This document shows, one piece after another, positions 8,560-18,269 of a stretch of DNA of 64,000 bases. Position numbers and translations under genes: made by a program. The notes beneath the pieces were generated by a model. That model made no database searches. It saw only the letters and a list, made by a program, of their open reading frames with translations, and was not told the origin of the DNA. The stretch spans positions 3,994,501 through 4,058,500 of the forward strand of contig NZ_JAQGPL010000001.1 of NCBI RefSeq assembly GCF_028826105.1, written 5' to 3'. Within the stretch, counting starts at the first letter, position 1, and every line of letters begins with the position of its first letter. This stretch comes from Paenibacillus humicola. Its GTDB lineage: Bacteria; Bacillota; Bacilli; Paenibacillales; Paenibacillaceae.

Positions 8560-10185
8560 TCACTTGGCAAGCTTAGCATTCAATTCATCCAGAACCGGCT
8601 GTATGAGCGGCATCTTCGATTTCACCCAGTTTTGCCAGTTGGCTTCGATATCGCCCGGCATCGTGACTAGGTTGGCATATTCGGTATCGTAATCGAATTG
8701 GGCCCTTCTCATCGCCGGCGAATCGTAGGTGTATAAATCCCAGTCCACTTTCGGGAAGGTGTCGGGAGTGCCCATTTTAACCCGATCCGCATAAAGCTGC
8801 TTGGATATATCCCTGACTCTTTGGTCGTAATTGGGATTGTCGAAAGCGAAATCGTCAAACAAAATCATGCTGCCCAAAAGATACCCGTTGGACGGATATT
8901 TGCCGGTTGTACCTCCAAGCGGCTTGCCTTCTTTAACCGGGTCGTAGAGCGATTTTACTTTGCCGCTGCCGTCATACGTCCAATCGACGTCTTTCAATCC
9001 CATATTCGTGATGATATCGCCCTCCGGCGTGGAATTATAATCGAGAATATCCATATAGCGGTCGAATACGTCATCCGACAGGTTCGGATTAAAGATGACG
9101 GTTCCCCAGTAATTAATGAGGTCCGTCTGGTGATAATGTCCGTCATCTCCCAGAACGGTTGCCATATCGATGTTTTGATAAGGATCAAGCTTCGTATTCG
9201 TCTTGAAATCGTCGTAATAAGTCTGCAGATTGGATGTCGGAGCCTGGGTGAAAACAGCTCCTGCAGTCCCGTTTACGTTAAAGTAAGAGCCATGCTCCTG
9301 ATTTTTCACCGTGTAAAAATTTTTGCTCAGCACGCCGGAACGGTAAGCTTCGGAGAGCAGCTTTAGCCCGTTTAGCGTATCCGGAGAAGCGCCGCCCCAT
9401 TTATACTTGCCGTCTTTATCTTTGTAAAAGCCCTGGTAATAGGTGCTGTTTCTTCCCACAAACAGATCGACCGCCGAAGCGGTATCCTCGGCAAGCGGAA
9501 TTAATTTGGCGCCCGCATGACCGGGATCCTTTTCCTTGATCAGTTTGCCATACTGAATGATCTCGGAGGTCGTATAAGCGGACTTCACCGGGAAACCTAC
9601 CGCTTTGGCCCAATCTGTGCGCAGATACAGGGACGGATGGTTCGGCAGCGGATCACCGGGCAAATTATGCATAAAACGCGCTCTCGGAAGGAAATAAGTC
9701 CCGCCGAACTTTTTTTCCATTTCGGGTCCGAGCGACGTTTCATTATAAACCGCCGCTACGTTCGGCCAGCGCGTTTTCCAGTCGTCGGGAAGCTTCTTGA
9801 GCAGTCCCTGTTCGACAAAAGAAGCCGCATCCGGATAATTGAAATTATAAACCGCAACATCCGGCATATCGCCCGAGTTGATCCATATCCTAAGATTTTG
9901 GTCCCAGTTGTCCCAGTTCAGCGCGGATACCTTCATGTCGTAATTGAACTTCTGCGAGTAATACTTGGCCAAGGCGTCGCCCTTGGTGTAATCGACTCCG
10001 TCAATTGCCTGCACGGACGCATAGGTGAAGCTGACATGCTTGGATAAGTCGATCGCCGACTTCCCGTTTTGAGCTTGCGTTTTCCCCTCGTTCCCGTTCC
10101 CCGATTTACCGCTGCATGCCGCCATGCCAAGCAGCATCGGCACGGCAGTTGCGACAAGACACACGGTTTTCATCCGTTTCTTCAT
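8560..10185 (-). CDS. Extracellular solute-binding lipoprotein, LplA-like
   Basis: A 541-residue family-1-type solute-binding protein. It starts with a lipoprotein signal peptide whose lipobox ends GMAAC (Cys24), followed by a short Gly/Asn/Lys linker, so it is predicted to be lipid-anchored outside the membrane. The mature part has the long two-lobed form seen in Paenibacillus LplA-type proteins, with an aromatic-rich ligand region. It precedes the LplB and LplC permeases of the same operon and follows the GH120-like enzyme. A GGGGGG ribosome site lies 8 nt before ATG. Expected ligand is a xylan-derived oligosaccharide. Confidence 0.92.
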   Translation of the reverse strand: MKKRMKTVCLVATAVPMLLGMAACSGKSGNGNEGKTQAQNGKSAIDLSKHVSFTYASVQAIDGVDYTKGDALAKYYSQKFNYDMKVSALNWDNWDQNLRIWINSGDMPDVAVYNFNYPDAASFVEQGLLKKLPDDWKTRWPNVAAVYNETSLGPEMEKKFGGTYFLPRARFMHNLPGDPLPNHPSLYLRTDWAKAVGFPVKSAYTTSEIIQYGKLIKEKDPGHAGAKLIPLAEDTASAVDLFVGRNSTYYQGFYKDKDGKYKWGGASPDTLNGLKLLSEAYRSGVLSKNFYTVKNQEHGSYFNVNGTAGAVFTQAPTSNLQTYYDDFKTNTKLDPYQNIDMATVLGDDGHYHQTDLINYWGTVIFNPNLSDDVFDRYMDILDYNSTPEGDIITNMGLKDVDWTYDGSGKVKSLYDPVKEGKPLGGTTGKYPSNGYLLGSMILFDDFAFDNPNYDQRVRDISKQLYADRVKMGTPDTFPKVDWDLYTYDSPAMRRAQFDYDTEYANLVTMPGDIEANWQNWVKSKMPLIQPVLDELNAKLAK

Positions 10186-10207
10186 GCTTTGAACCCCCCG
10201 TCATTGT

Positions 10208-12145
10208 TCAATTTTGACCCGCAGTCATTCTGGGATCGATGCTGAAGCGCGCTTTCTTGTCGTTCAAATCGGCAATCGGACCGGCCATGCGGTTTCCTTG
10301 TACGTCGTTTCCGAAGTAATCGGTGTTTACCTTTGAATCCGCCCTTACCTTGGGGGCTCCCGACTTGAACGCAACCTCCATCGTTAAATCATCGCTGTTG
10401 ATGGTAATGTCGGCCTCATACATACACCCGCTTAAGTCAAAATCGCAAAACTCCTGCCATGTCGCCAGGTCCAGGCACATTTCCGGTTCCGGGTACATCA
10501 CGCGCAGGAACCCTCCCGGCATCTTCGCATAGGCATTTCCCTCGGCTTCATTGTGCCGGTTAGGCAGGATAATGGCGGCTTCGCCGCAGTTATAGAACAG
10601 GTTGTTGAACAATTTATTCTCCCTGGAGGTCCCCCCGCGCTTCGAAATTCGAAAAGCGACCACTTTGGCAAAGAAGCCGGCTTTTTGGCAATTGCCGATC
10701 AGGTTATTGACCATTCTGAGCCGGTCCGTGCCTTCAAGGTAGATGCCGTAGCCGTTCTTCACGGTCAGCTCCGTATTTTTGTACCAGCCTGACGAGCCCG
10801 GCTCAGCAGGCACCGCATTCCGGTCGTATCTTCCTTCGACGTTCCACAAAATATTGTTGTCGATCAGGTTTTCTTTATCGCGGGTCATTTCAATAAAGAT
10901 ATGTTCCCTGGAATCGATCCCGTCAAGGAATAGATTTGAAGTGATGCGGCAGTTTTCATTGCCAACGTCAAGCCACAGCGCGTCGCAGCCATAGCATTTT
11001 TTGATGACGTTTCGCCGAATGAGCGCATCGATCGCGTTATGGAGCTTAATGCCTCCCGCTTCCCACGAAAGCTCCATGCGCTGCCAGCCCGTTCCGACGA
11101 TGTTGTTATCCTCGATCAGCAGGTTCGTCGATCCGATTCCGGCAATCCCGCACACGCCCGCATCCCGAATCGTATTTCGCCGGATAATCGTATTCCCTTT
11201 GATCTGCCCATCGATCGGCGTATGATGCCAGCATTCGTTCCCGCAATCGATGCCTACCGTGTTAGACCAATCGATGACGCAATCTTCGATGATCCAATGG
11301 TGCCCCCTGTAACAGGAAAGGGAACCGCGCTGCGGTACCGGCGCGCCCGTAGCCGCATGTGCCAAAGTCAGCCCTTTCACCCGTATGTAAGACAAGAAAG
11401 GAACTTTAGGAGCAAAGCACTGCTCGCGGCTGCTCAGCTCGACCGTATGATTCCGCGGATCGTCGTCGCCGGCAAGCCGGATATGCACCTTTTGTCCGTT
11501 CGCCTCCACCCAGTAGGCGTTTTCATTTTGGGCCAGCTGATAATAGAGGGGGACTTGACGCATCGGTTTGCCATCGATAAATACCATGCCCCTGCGATTC
11601 AGGTAGGGCGTCATATCGGTTTTGTCAAACTCGATAAAAAGTCTGTCATGGATGATATTCACGGCGCAAAACGGATTATAGCCCTTAAAATCGTCGGGAT
11701 TCAGCTCGATTTCCCATACCTTGATCCCATCGGGGATGACGGTATTGTCCCTCGGTCCCCTGCGCAGGTTCCACCCTTCGCTGGGCTTGAAGCCGTTCAC
11801 CTCGACGGAGGCTTTCACGATCACTTCTTCTCCTTCGCAAGCCTCGTAGCTGATCATCCTCTCCGGGCTTTCGCCGCCTACAGCCGGCTGTACCGTCTCG
11901 CGATAGACGCCTCCGTGAATCAATACCCTTGTGCCCGGTGTCGCCGCCTGTGCGGCTGCGTTGATGGTCTTAAACGGTTTTAACGCGGAGCCGCAGTTAT
12001 CGTCCGATGCCTGCGGATGCCGGTTGTCCACATGAATTTCACGATCATAAGCAGATTCAGTCTCCCAGAACGGAAACATTCGCCCGTCCGGAAGCTGGGC
12101 GGTAAAATCCTTCTCTTTTGTCACGGTACCGATGTCTGTTCGCAT
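10208..12145 (-). CDS. Right-handed beta-helix glycosidase, GH120-like beta-xylosidase
   Basis: About 645 residues with a right-handed parallel beta-helix: many short turns of the form RRNTIRDAGVCGIAG, LLIEDNNIVG and RMVNNLIGN. The N terminus has the HVDNRHPQASDDNCGSALKP type of segment and the FKTINAAAQAATPGTRVLIH coil typical of DUF1565-like beta-helix enzymes. Overall length and layout resemble GH120 beta-xylosidases such as XylC of Thermoanaerobacterium. Candidate catalytic acids lie in ALWLDVG and HIFIEMT; I did not align them rigorously. No signal peptide, so intracellular action is likely. The ATG at 12145 has AAAGGA 8 nt upstream and is preferred to one 24 nt earlier. First gene of its operon. 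Another beta-helix GH family is possible. Confidence 0.72.
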   Translation of the reverse strand: MRTDIGTVTKEKDFTAQLPDGRMFPFWETESAYDREIHVDNRHPQASDDNCGSALKPFKTINAAAQAATPGTRVLIHGGVYRETVQPAVGGESPERMISYEACEGEEVIVKASVEVNGFKPSEGWNLRRGPRDNTVIPDGIKVWEIELNPDDFKGYNPFCAVNIIHDRLFIEFDKTDMTPYLNRRGMVFIDGKPMRQVPLYYQLAQNENAYWVEANGQKVHIRLAGDDDPRNHTVELSSREQCFAPKVPFLSYIRVKGLTLAHAATGAPVPQRGSLSCYRGHHWIIEDCVIDWSNTVGIDCGNECWHHTPIDGQIKGNTIIRRNTIRDAGVCGIAGIGSTNLLIEDNNIVGTGWQRMELSWEAGGIKLHNAIDALIRRNVIKKCYGCDALWLDVGNENCRITSNLFLDGIDSREHIFIEMTRDKENLIDNNILWNVEGRYDRNAVPAEPGSSGWYKNTELTVKNGYGIYLEGTDRLRMVNNLIGNCQKAGFFAKVVAFRISKRGGTSRENKLFNNLFYNCGEAAIILPNRHNEAEGNAYAKMPGGFLRVMYPEPEMCLDLATWQEFCDFDLSGCMYEADITINSDDLTMEVAFKSGAPKVRADSKVNTDYFGNDVQGNRMAGPIADLNDKKARFSIDPRMTAGQN

Positions 12146-12169
12146 GCCCTTCATCCTTTCGTTATTCAT

Positions 12170-12557
12170 TGGTATCTAGGGAAAACGCTTTCAAAACGAT
12201 GGGTCAAAGCTTGTACGACGACTGAACCGTGTTTGCTGTTCATTTCAGCCCGCGCTGAGAGCTGCAGCGGAACCGCCGGTCCTTTCGCGGTCCTCCTGAT
12301 CCGGAGGCGCAGCGGACTGTGCGCTTCGCGTTCATGCACGTCTTAAATGTAAGGGCGCTCGACCGTTCGCGCAACAAATACCTTTCTTCCCGCAAACCGT
12401 ATTCAAATGAAAGGGCCGGCCGAGGAAAACGGTTAAGCGGGTGTTGTTCCATACGGCATGGATAAAGCCGGTGAACAGCACGGCGGCAGGCAAACTTTTT
12501 TCTCCGGACGAACCTGATTCGCCTTGCCCGGAACCGTTAGGGAACCAGCCGCAAGCG
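12170..12557. other. 388-nt intergenic region
   Basis: Between the GH120-like gene and the end of the AraC sensor gene. Apart from the cre-like box at 12180-12193 I see no convincing sigma-A promoter, strong hairpin or coding sequence. A 70-codon minus-strand reading frame at 12240-12452 lacks a ribosome site and resembles no family I know. The operon promoter is presumably here and probably depends on an activator. Confidence 0.5.
12180..12193 (-). promoter_or_regulatory. cre-like CcpA site upstream of the GH120 operon
   Basis: Read on the minus strand the site is TGAAAGCGTTTTCC, matching 13 of 14 positions of the cre consensus TGWAANCGNTNWCA. It lies about 35 nt upstream of the GH120 start, which suggests carbon catabolite repression of the whole arabinoxylan operon. 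Confidence 0.65.
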
Positions 12558-14756
12558 CTATTCCTTCTTCCGCATACGGTATTCGCCCGGCGTCAGGCCG
12601 GTCACTTTCTTGAAGGTTCGCCGGAATGAGATGGGACTCGTATAGCCCGACATCTCCGCGATTTCCTGGACGGAACGATCGGTATTGACCAACAGCCCGC
12701 AGGCATGCTCGATGCGGAGGTTAATGACGAAATCGACGAAATTGATCCCGAATTCATCCTTGAACAGCCTGCTGATATATTTGGGATTTATTTCGAAGCG
12801 GCGGCCGAGAAGATCCAGGGACAAGGACAGGTCGGAAAAATGGCGGACGACGAAGCTTCGGATTTGTTCCAATTGGGCCCGGTGATGACGGGTTTCCCGC
12901 ACGCTGTCCATATGGGAGAAGACCGCCTCCGCCACCTCGTCGGCCATCTCTTCGGCTTCATCGACCGTCTCGGCTTCCTCAAGCCTGTATTCCTCCAACG
13001 TGGGGGAATTTGCATTTCGGTCACACGCAGCGCCTATCTCCTGCTCCAGCTGGATGACGAGGTCCTTGACGATCTGTTTCAACGACTCTTGATCGATCCG
13101 GTCTCTGCGCATCGCTTCGAACAGGCCTCGGAGCTTGAGCCTCGTGTCCTGCCTGGACACTCGAAGCGCTTCGGCGACCGAACGGGTGAGCGTAAAGTAG
13201 CGGCTGATCGGAACCGTCTCGCCCGAAATTTCCACAGCCTCGATCACCCGGTTTATGCCGTGCGCCGCTTTATACTGCAAGGCGCGGATCGCCTCGGCAT
13301 GGCTTGCCCCCAGGTCGTCCGCATGCATAACGTCATGGCCGACCCCTATCGTGACCGTATACCGGAGATTGGCGTGAACCCACTCCACGATTTTCGCGTA
13401 TAAAATTCGGGCGTCAACATCCGATGGCTGCGCGACGATGCAGGCCAGCTGCCGGCTGTTCGTCCATTCCGCCCAATTCGCGAGGCGATGCTCCTGCAGC
13501 ATCTCCTGAACCATCGACTTCAGCACATATTTCAACAGCTCCTGATCCCGTTGGGAATATTTTTCAACGAATTGGCTAAAATGATCGATTCCGATGACGA
13601 TGACCGTAAACCGGCTGTCGGGCAATATCTTGTTCAACCGGTTATGAGCGGACTTCCAGCTGTCGCCGAACCGCTTCGTTCCGTCCAGCAAGTCGCGGAA
13701 AAATCGATGCTCGGCCAGCTCCCGGCTTTCGAGCGATCGGTCGATCAGCGTATGAATCACATGCTCGATATATTTCATTTCGTTTGGAAAGCCGCGCGTG
13801 ATCCGAACCGCTTCCTTGCGCGTGAACTCGTCAATCAAGGATGTAATGGCCCGAACGGGCCTGTAATTGCGGTATGTGGCATAGACGATCCCGGCAATGC
13901 CGAACAGCGAAGCGAGCACCATCACCATCATCCACAGCTTCGGCACCGTATTGTAGATGATCGGCGCTTTCCGGTCGAGCCACCGGATGCTGTAGGTCCA
14001 ACCCGTATACGAAGAGACCGTTTCCGCAACTGCCTCGTTCTTCCCGCTTCCCGTCGTGCCGACGATCGGTTGACCGTCCTTGTCCGTGATCCGTACATAC
14101 GGGTAATTGGAGCCGGTCAATTGCTCGATGAAGCTTCCGAGCGAAGCAAGCTTAATATTGATGACCAGCATGCCTGAGTCCGAAGGCGATGGAAAACCTC
14201 TGCGAATCAGGGAGACGACTTGTTGAACGGAGCCGTTCCAGGATTTCACGCTTCGCACCGAGGACCAGCCGATCGTATAGGGCTCCCCTCTATGCTTCTC
14301 GATGAATGCTTTGTCGGGATAGGCGTCTTCCAAAGCAATGCTCTCGTTCCCTACGACCGTATTATCGGAGAATCTGACGGCATACAAGGAATCGATCAGC
14401 GGAAACGCATTCTTGATCTCCTGAAGCTTCGTCATGACCTTGTAATCGATAAGCGGGTCGCTTGCCGCATCGTGCTTAAAAAAAACCATGATCGGGTTAT
14501 CGGCGTTCATCTCGCTGCTAGTCTGCAGGAAAATGGCTTTCAGATGATTATCGAGCGATTGTTTAATGCTGTTGTCGATATACTCGCTCACCGTCTGCAA
14601 TTCTTTTTGGTTCCGTTCGGAAAAGGACAGTAGAAAAGAAGTAAACACCAGAGCCAGCACAATAAGAAACAGCGGCAGATAAGAGAAAAGCAATCGAAAA
14701 AACCAGTTATGGATCCGGGCCGCCCCCCGCCACCTGAAAACAACTGCCTTTTCCAA
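12558..14756 (-). CDS. Membrane-bound AraC-family transcriptional regulator
   Basis: A 732-residue one-component regulator. A first membrane helix lies near residues 22-46, an extracytoplasmic sensor region of about 240 residues follows, and a second helix reads LWMMVMVLASLFGIAGIVY. The cytoplasmic part contains a linker and a region resembling a degenerate GGDEF-type domain (TVIVIGIDHFSQFVEKYS), then a C-terminal double helix-turn-helix ending TSPISFRRTFKKVTGLTPGE. This architecture is common in Paenibacillus and usually controls the adjacent sugar operon, here either the GH120 operon or the GH43 system upstream. The start is TTG with AAAAGGGGG 7 nt before it. Confidence 0.87.
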   Translation of the reverse strand: MEKAVVFRWRGAARIHNWFFRLLFSYLPLFLIVLALVFTSFLLSFSERNQKELQTVSEYIDNSIKQSLDNHLKAIFLQTSSEMNADNPIMVFFKHDAASDPLIDYKVMTKLQEIKNAFPLIDSLYAVRFSDNTVVGNESIALEDAYPDKAFIEKHRGEPYTIGWSSVRSVKSWNGSVQQVVSLIRRGFPSPSDSGMLVINIKLASLGSFIEQLTGSNYPYVRITDKDGQPIVGTTGSGKNEAVAETVSSYTGWTYSIRWLDRKAPIIYNTVPKLWMMVMVLASLFGIAGIVYATYRNYRPVRAITSLIDEFTRKEAVRITRGFPNEMKYIEHVIHTLIDRSLESRELAEHRFFRDLLDGTKRFGDSWKSAHNRLNKILPDSRFTVIVIGIDHFSQFVEKYSQRDQELLKYVLKSMVQEMLQEHRLANWAEWTNSRQLACIVAQPSDVDARILYAKIVEWVHANLRYTVTIGVGHDVMHADDLGASHAEAIRALQYKAAHGINRVIEAVEISGETVPISRYFTLTRSVAEALRVSRQDTRLKLRGLFEAMRRDRIDQESLKQIVKDLVIQLEQEIGAACDRNANSPTLEEYRLEEAETVDEAEEMADEVAEAVFSHMDSVRETRHHRAQLEQIRSFVVRHFSDLSLSLDLLGRRFEINPKYISRLFKDEFGINFVDFVINLRIEHACGLLVNTDRSVQEIAEMSGYTSPISFRRTFKKVTGLTPGEYRMRKKE

Positions 14757-14892
14757 ACGTAATCCCCCTTTTCATGACAAAAAAGGATTCAAGTTCGATT
14801 GGCTTCTATTTCGACTTTTCCTTCCTCATTACCTGCCGGTTGGTAAAAAACGGTTCCCGAGCCGGGGCATTATACGCTCACGCTCGAAAGCA

Positions 14893-14930
14893 GAAAAGCT
14901 CTTGCATATCTTACAAGAACTTTCGCTGCT
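14893..14930 (-). terminator. Weak terminator-like hairpin after GH43
   Basis: On the minus strand AAGTTCTTG and CAAGAGCTT can pair with one G:T, flanked by AGCAG/CTGCT. The trailing U-run is poor, so this may be only a transcript-end structure between the GH43 gene and the AraC sensor. Confidence 0.35.
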
Positions 14931-14941
14931 TTGTTATACGG

Positions 14942-16357
14942 CTACTCCAGCGTGAACGATGCCAGACTTGCGTTTCCCTTGCCTGAATACGTAAAATATA
15001 AGGCTTGAATACCGTCCGGAAAAACGAGCTCCGCGCTATATTCGGTCCAAACATTCGTGAATCGGACAGGTATCGTTCCAAGGACCCGTCCGTTCCATGC
15101 GGTTTTGACCTCAAAGGCGCCTTGACAATAGCCCCGTACTTTAATTTTAACTTTGGTGATTCCCTCACACCGGAAATATTTAAAGCCTGCCGTGGCGGAA
15201 TCTCTCATATTGGCGATATAGCCGGGTTCCTCATCCACATCCTTCCCGTCCTGGGTGATTTTCGGAAACCTGCCGTCCATCCACGCTCCGAACGTACCGG
15301 CATACATTTCTTCATCCTTGCAAAATAGATTGCATGCCAGGTACGCGGGATATTCTCCCCGTCCGGCAAGCGCGCCGCCATTTGGCCCGCACGATGTCAT
15401 CTCGGCTTGGGGAATCGTTCCGTCTTTTCGAAAATGGATCGGCTCCATACAGCCCTGTCTGCTGAAGCTTGTTCCATTGGTATGCCGATGATAGAAAACA
15501 TACCACTTTCCAGCCAGTTCGACGATGCTGCCATGATTATTCCCGCCGTAAAACATGGGTTTGTCCGCAGGCTTGTAAGAATCGATATGAAGATCGGTAT
15601 TGCTTACAAGGACCCCCTGATAGACAAAGTCTTTTGTCGGAGACTTGCTCGTCGCATAGCACAGCTCATGCATAACAATGGACGAATAAATAAAATAATA
15701 GGTGTCGCCCTTCTTTCTAATGGAAGGGGCTTCGAAAAACGCATGGCCCTCAAATCCGCTGCCCTTGCTGTAGGGCTCGCTTGGTGCCACAAATACCGGT
15801 TCCTCCAGAATCGTAAGCATATCGGACCCGATTACCGTAACCATCGCTCCGTGCCTTGTCTTGTCCCCGGCGGCGCAAAAACCGGTGTACAAGTAAGTTC
15901 TTCCCTCTTCCGTCAAGACGCCGGGATCGAATTGAGGCTCGTCGCCATCTCTTTCTCCCAGCCGCGTTCCGTCGGCATGCCTTACGTAACCGAGAAATTC
16001 AAACTTCCCCGCCGGTGTATCGCAAACCGCAACCGATACAACAGAAACCTTATCGAGCACATAATAGAGGTAATACCGCCCGTCCGGTCCTCTCGTTATA
16101 TCCGGCGCATATAGACACATGCGGCCGTCAGGATTAAGCGGATCGTCCGTTTTATGGTAAATGACGCCTTCATTCTTCCAGTCGGAAAGATCCTCCACGG
16201 GCGCCGACCAGCACACATAGTCATTCAGGCAAAAGGCATGCCCGTTAAAGCGGTCATGTGAGCCATACACATAAACTCTGCCGTCAAAGACATACGGCTC
16301 TCCGTCCGGAATGTACTCCCATGACGGAAGATATGGATTTAACCCTTGTTTTTTCAC
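14942..16357 (-). CDS. GH43 glycosidase with C-terminal beta-sandwich
   Basis: A 471-residue GH43-type enzyme. The five-bladed propeller occupies about residues 1-320. Candidate catalytic residues are Asp18 (IPDGEP), Asp144 (QFDPGV) and Glu209 (AFFEAPSIRKKGD). The last ~130 residues form a CBM6-like beta-sandwich ending FTYSGKGNASLASF. Family activities include beta-xylosidase, alpha-L-arabinofuranosidase and endo-arabinanase; sequence alone does not decide. No signal peptide. The start is GTG with GGGGG 10 nt upstream. It is downstream of the binding protein of the 16-20 kb transport operon, separated from it by a terminator-like attenuator, so its expression is probably lower than that of the binding protein. 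Confidence 0.88.
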   Translation of the reverse strand: MKKQGLNPYLPSWEYIPDGEPYVFDGRVYVYGSHDRFNGHAFCLNDYVCWSAPVEDLSDWKNEGVIYHKTDDPLNPDGRMCLYAPDITRGPDGRYYLYYVLDKVSVVSVAVCDTPAGKFEFLGYVRHADGTRLGERDGDEPQFDPGVLTEEGRTYLYTGFCAAGDKTRHGAMVTVIGSDMLTILEEPVFVAPSEPYSKGSGFEGHAFFEAPSIRKKGDTYYFIYSSIVMHELCYATSKSPTKDFVYQGVLVSNTDLHIDSYKPADKPMFYGGNNHGSIVELAGKWYVFYHRHTNGTSFSRQGCMEPIHFRKDGTIPQAEMTSCGPNGGALAGRGEYPAYLACNLFCKDEEMYAGTFGAWMDGRFPKITQDGKDVDEEPGYIANMRDSATAGFKYFRCEGITKVKIKVRGYCQGAFEVKTAWNGRVLGTIPVRFTNVWTEYSAELVFPDGIQALYFTYSGKGNASLASFTLE

Positions 16358-16381
16358 TCTACGCTTTCCCCCATATTCGGC

Positions 16382-16423
16382 AAAAAGTTGAGGGATATAT
16401 ATTAGAGTTAATACATATCCCTC
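16382..16423 (-). terminator. Attenuator/terminator between binding protein and GH43
   Basis: On the minus strand a 15-bp stem (arms GAGGGATATGTATTA and TAATATATATCCCTC, one G:U pair) closes on the loop ACTC and is followed by AACTTTTT. This is a good intrinsic terminator placed just after the binding-protein stop codon and before GH43. Confidence 0.8.
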
Positions 16424-16445
16424 AGCGGATCGAACGATTATTCAA

Positions 16446-18227
16446 TTACTTGTTCGCTAATGCATCGGCGCGCATTTGAACGATCTTCTGCGCCTTGGCC
16501 GTATCTGCGGCAACGACATCGTTCCAGCCGAGACCAACCACGTCTTTCTTCATCTTATCCCACAGCTTGTTAAACTCGTCTTGGTTTTTGGCAAACACCA
16601 TGTTCCAAGAGGCATTTTTGACATAGTCCGATATTTGGCTGCGTTCGTTTTTAATATCGGATGAGTCGGTGCCCAAGTCCGTATTAATATTGGGGACAAT
16701 GTCGATCATGTTATGCTTCTGGTAGTAATCGGTTGCGTTCTCTGCGCCATAAAATTTTTGCCAGTCCGTCGTCAGCGCGGTCTTGTTGGCTTCGATCGTC
16801 GAGCTCCAGTAATTGGAGTTATAGAACTCGCCGGTCTCCGGATCTTTGACAAAATCGCTCATGATCATGGAGTTGATTTTGCTTTGTCCGTCCTGGTATC
16901 CCCCGCCGCCATACTGAGCCGGAACGGGCGTGTTATTTTGGAAGGCGGTCTGCCCGGTTTCGGTCAGCTGGAACTTGCCGTCCGACGTCTTTTCATAGTT
17001 AAACCCTTCAATGCCATCCACATAATAACGCAGACCTTCGGGAGAGTTGAGCCAATCCAATAATTCCATGATTCGGCCCGGATCCTTTGCTTTGGAGCCG
17101 ATCGCAAATACCCTTCCGTTGCCGTAATAAGCGTCGCTGTTCTGAATGATGTGCGTGTCGGCAATCGGAACCGCAACGTTCCCGTCGCCCTTCTTACCTC
17201 TTTCGATGGTATTGTAGAAGCCGGTTTCCCATGAGTACCACAGGAGCAGCACTTGTTTGTTGGTCAGCTTCTCGGATACTTTGTTCCAATCCTGACTCGG
17301 GGAGTCCGGATCGACCAGCCCCATCTGATTGGCTTTAAAATAAAACTCCAGCATATTTTTATACATGCTCTTGTCGTCGATAAGCGGAACGATATTTCCT
17401 TTTGCATCCAGTTGGATAGTCGTCGTTCCGTCCGGCTGATCGTAACCGTACCAGTTGCTGAGCCAGCGCGCATTTTCCATATCGCCGTTGTCCCAATCTT
17501 TCCACAGGGTAATCGGGAAGATCGGCTTGCCGTCCGGAGTCTTGGGATACTTCTCATGCATCGCCTTCAGAACATTCAGTAGATCGTCCAAATTGTTCAG
17601 CTTTGGCGCCCCTACTCCTTTGTAATAATCCCAAGGCATGATCGGGCTCGAGTAAGGAAGTGTTTCCGAGAAGGTCGTAGGCGATGTGTCGGCTTCAAAA
17701 GTCGGCAGCCCGTAGATCTTGCCATCCGGATTCACATCCTTAAAGGCGGCATTGAAAGGCTTGAAATGCTTGTCTACATATTGGGACAGGTATTTGGTAT
17801 TTTTGATCTTATCCGTAAGATCCATGATCATGCCGGCCTTGATCAAATCACTGAACTGATTGTTGTCGACAATGACAAGATCGCCCAAATCGCCGGCCGC
17901 GGTTCTCGTCTTGTATAACTGATCGCCGGCAACCGAAGGAGAAAGAATGTTCAACGTGATATTGAACTTATCCTTGAGCAGCTTTCCATACCACCCCGTC
18001 TGCTCGCCTTGGTAGTTGGCCGCATTGTCGAAAACGGTAATCGTCAGCGGTTTGCTGCTGCCGGTCCCGGTCTGGGATGAGGCTCCTCCATTGGCCGAGC
18101 CGGTTGCCGGGGATGAAGCCGTATTATCGGATGAGCCTCCGCAACCGGTCAAGGCAGCCGACAGCACGAAGAGAGAACCAAACAGGACCAGCATCGATTT
18201 TTTTACGGTTTTACTGCGCTTAAGCAT
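16446..18227 (-). CDS. Extracellular solute-binding lipoprotein
   Basis: A 593-residue binding protein with a lipoprotein signal peptide (lipobox ALTGC, Cys29) and a Ser/Gly/Ala/Thr-rich linker of about 30 residues. The mature two-lobed domain begins near KPLTITVFDNAANY. It belongs to the long LplA-type binding proteins seen next to LplB/LplC permeases. It is third in the order LplB, LplC, binding protein, GH43. The downstream hairpin at 16382-16423 would give surplus binding protein relative to GH43. A GGGGG ribosome site lies 6 nt before ATG. Ligand unknown; GH43 and GH127 nearby suggest arabinose- or xylose-containing oligosaccharides. Confidence 0.92.
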   Translation of the reverse strand: MLKRSKTVKKSMLVLFGSLFVLSAALTGCGGSSDNTASSPATGSANGGASSQTGTGSSKPLTITVFDNAANYQGEQTGWYGKLLKDKFNITLNILSPSVAGDQLYKTRTAAGDLGDLVIVDNNQFSDLIKAGMIMDLTDKIKNTKYLSQYVDKHFKPFNAAFKDVNPDGKIYGLPTFEADTSPTTFSETLPYSSPIMPWDYYKGVGAPKLNNLDDLLNVLKAMHEKYPKTPDGKPIFPITLWKDWDNGDMENARWLSNWYGYDQPDGTTTIQLDAKGNIVPLIDDKSMYKNMLEFYFKANQMGLVDPDSPSQDWNKVSEKLTNKQVLLLWYSWETGFYNTIERGKKGDGNVAVPIADTHIIQNSDAYYGNGRVFAIGSKAKDPGRIMELLDWLNSPEGLRYYVDGIEGFNYEKTSDGKFQLTETGQTAFQNNTPVPAQYGGGGYQDGQSKINSMIMSDFVKDPETGEFYNSNYWSSTIEANKTALTTDWQKFYGAENATDYYQKHNMIDIVPNINTDLGTDSSDIKNERSQISDYVKNASWNMVFAKNQDEFNKLWDKMKKDVVGLGWNDVVAADTAKAQKIVQMRADALANK

Positions 18228-18269
18228 GTTTTACCCCCATATCATTTCATTGTATTATAACGGCGCCAT

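Noticed and set aside
12240..12452. 70-codon minus-strand reading frame in the intergenic region
   Set aside because: No ribosome site, basic low-complexity composition and no resemblance to a known family; probably chance.
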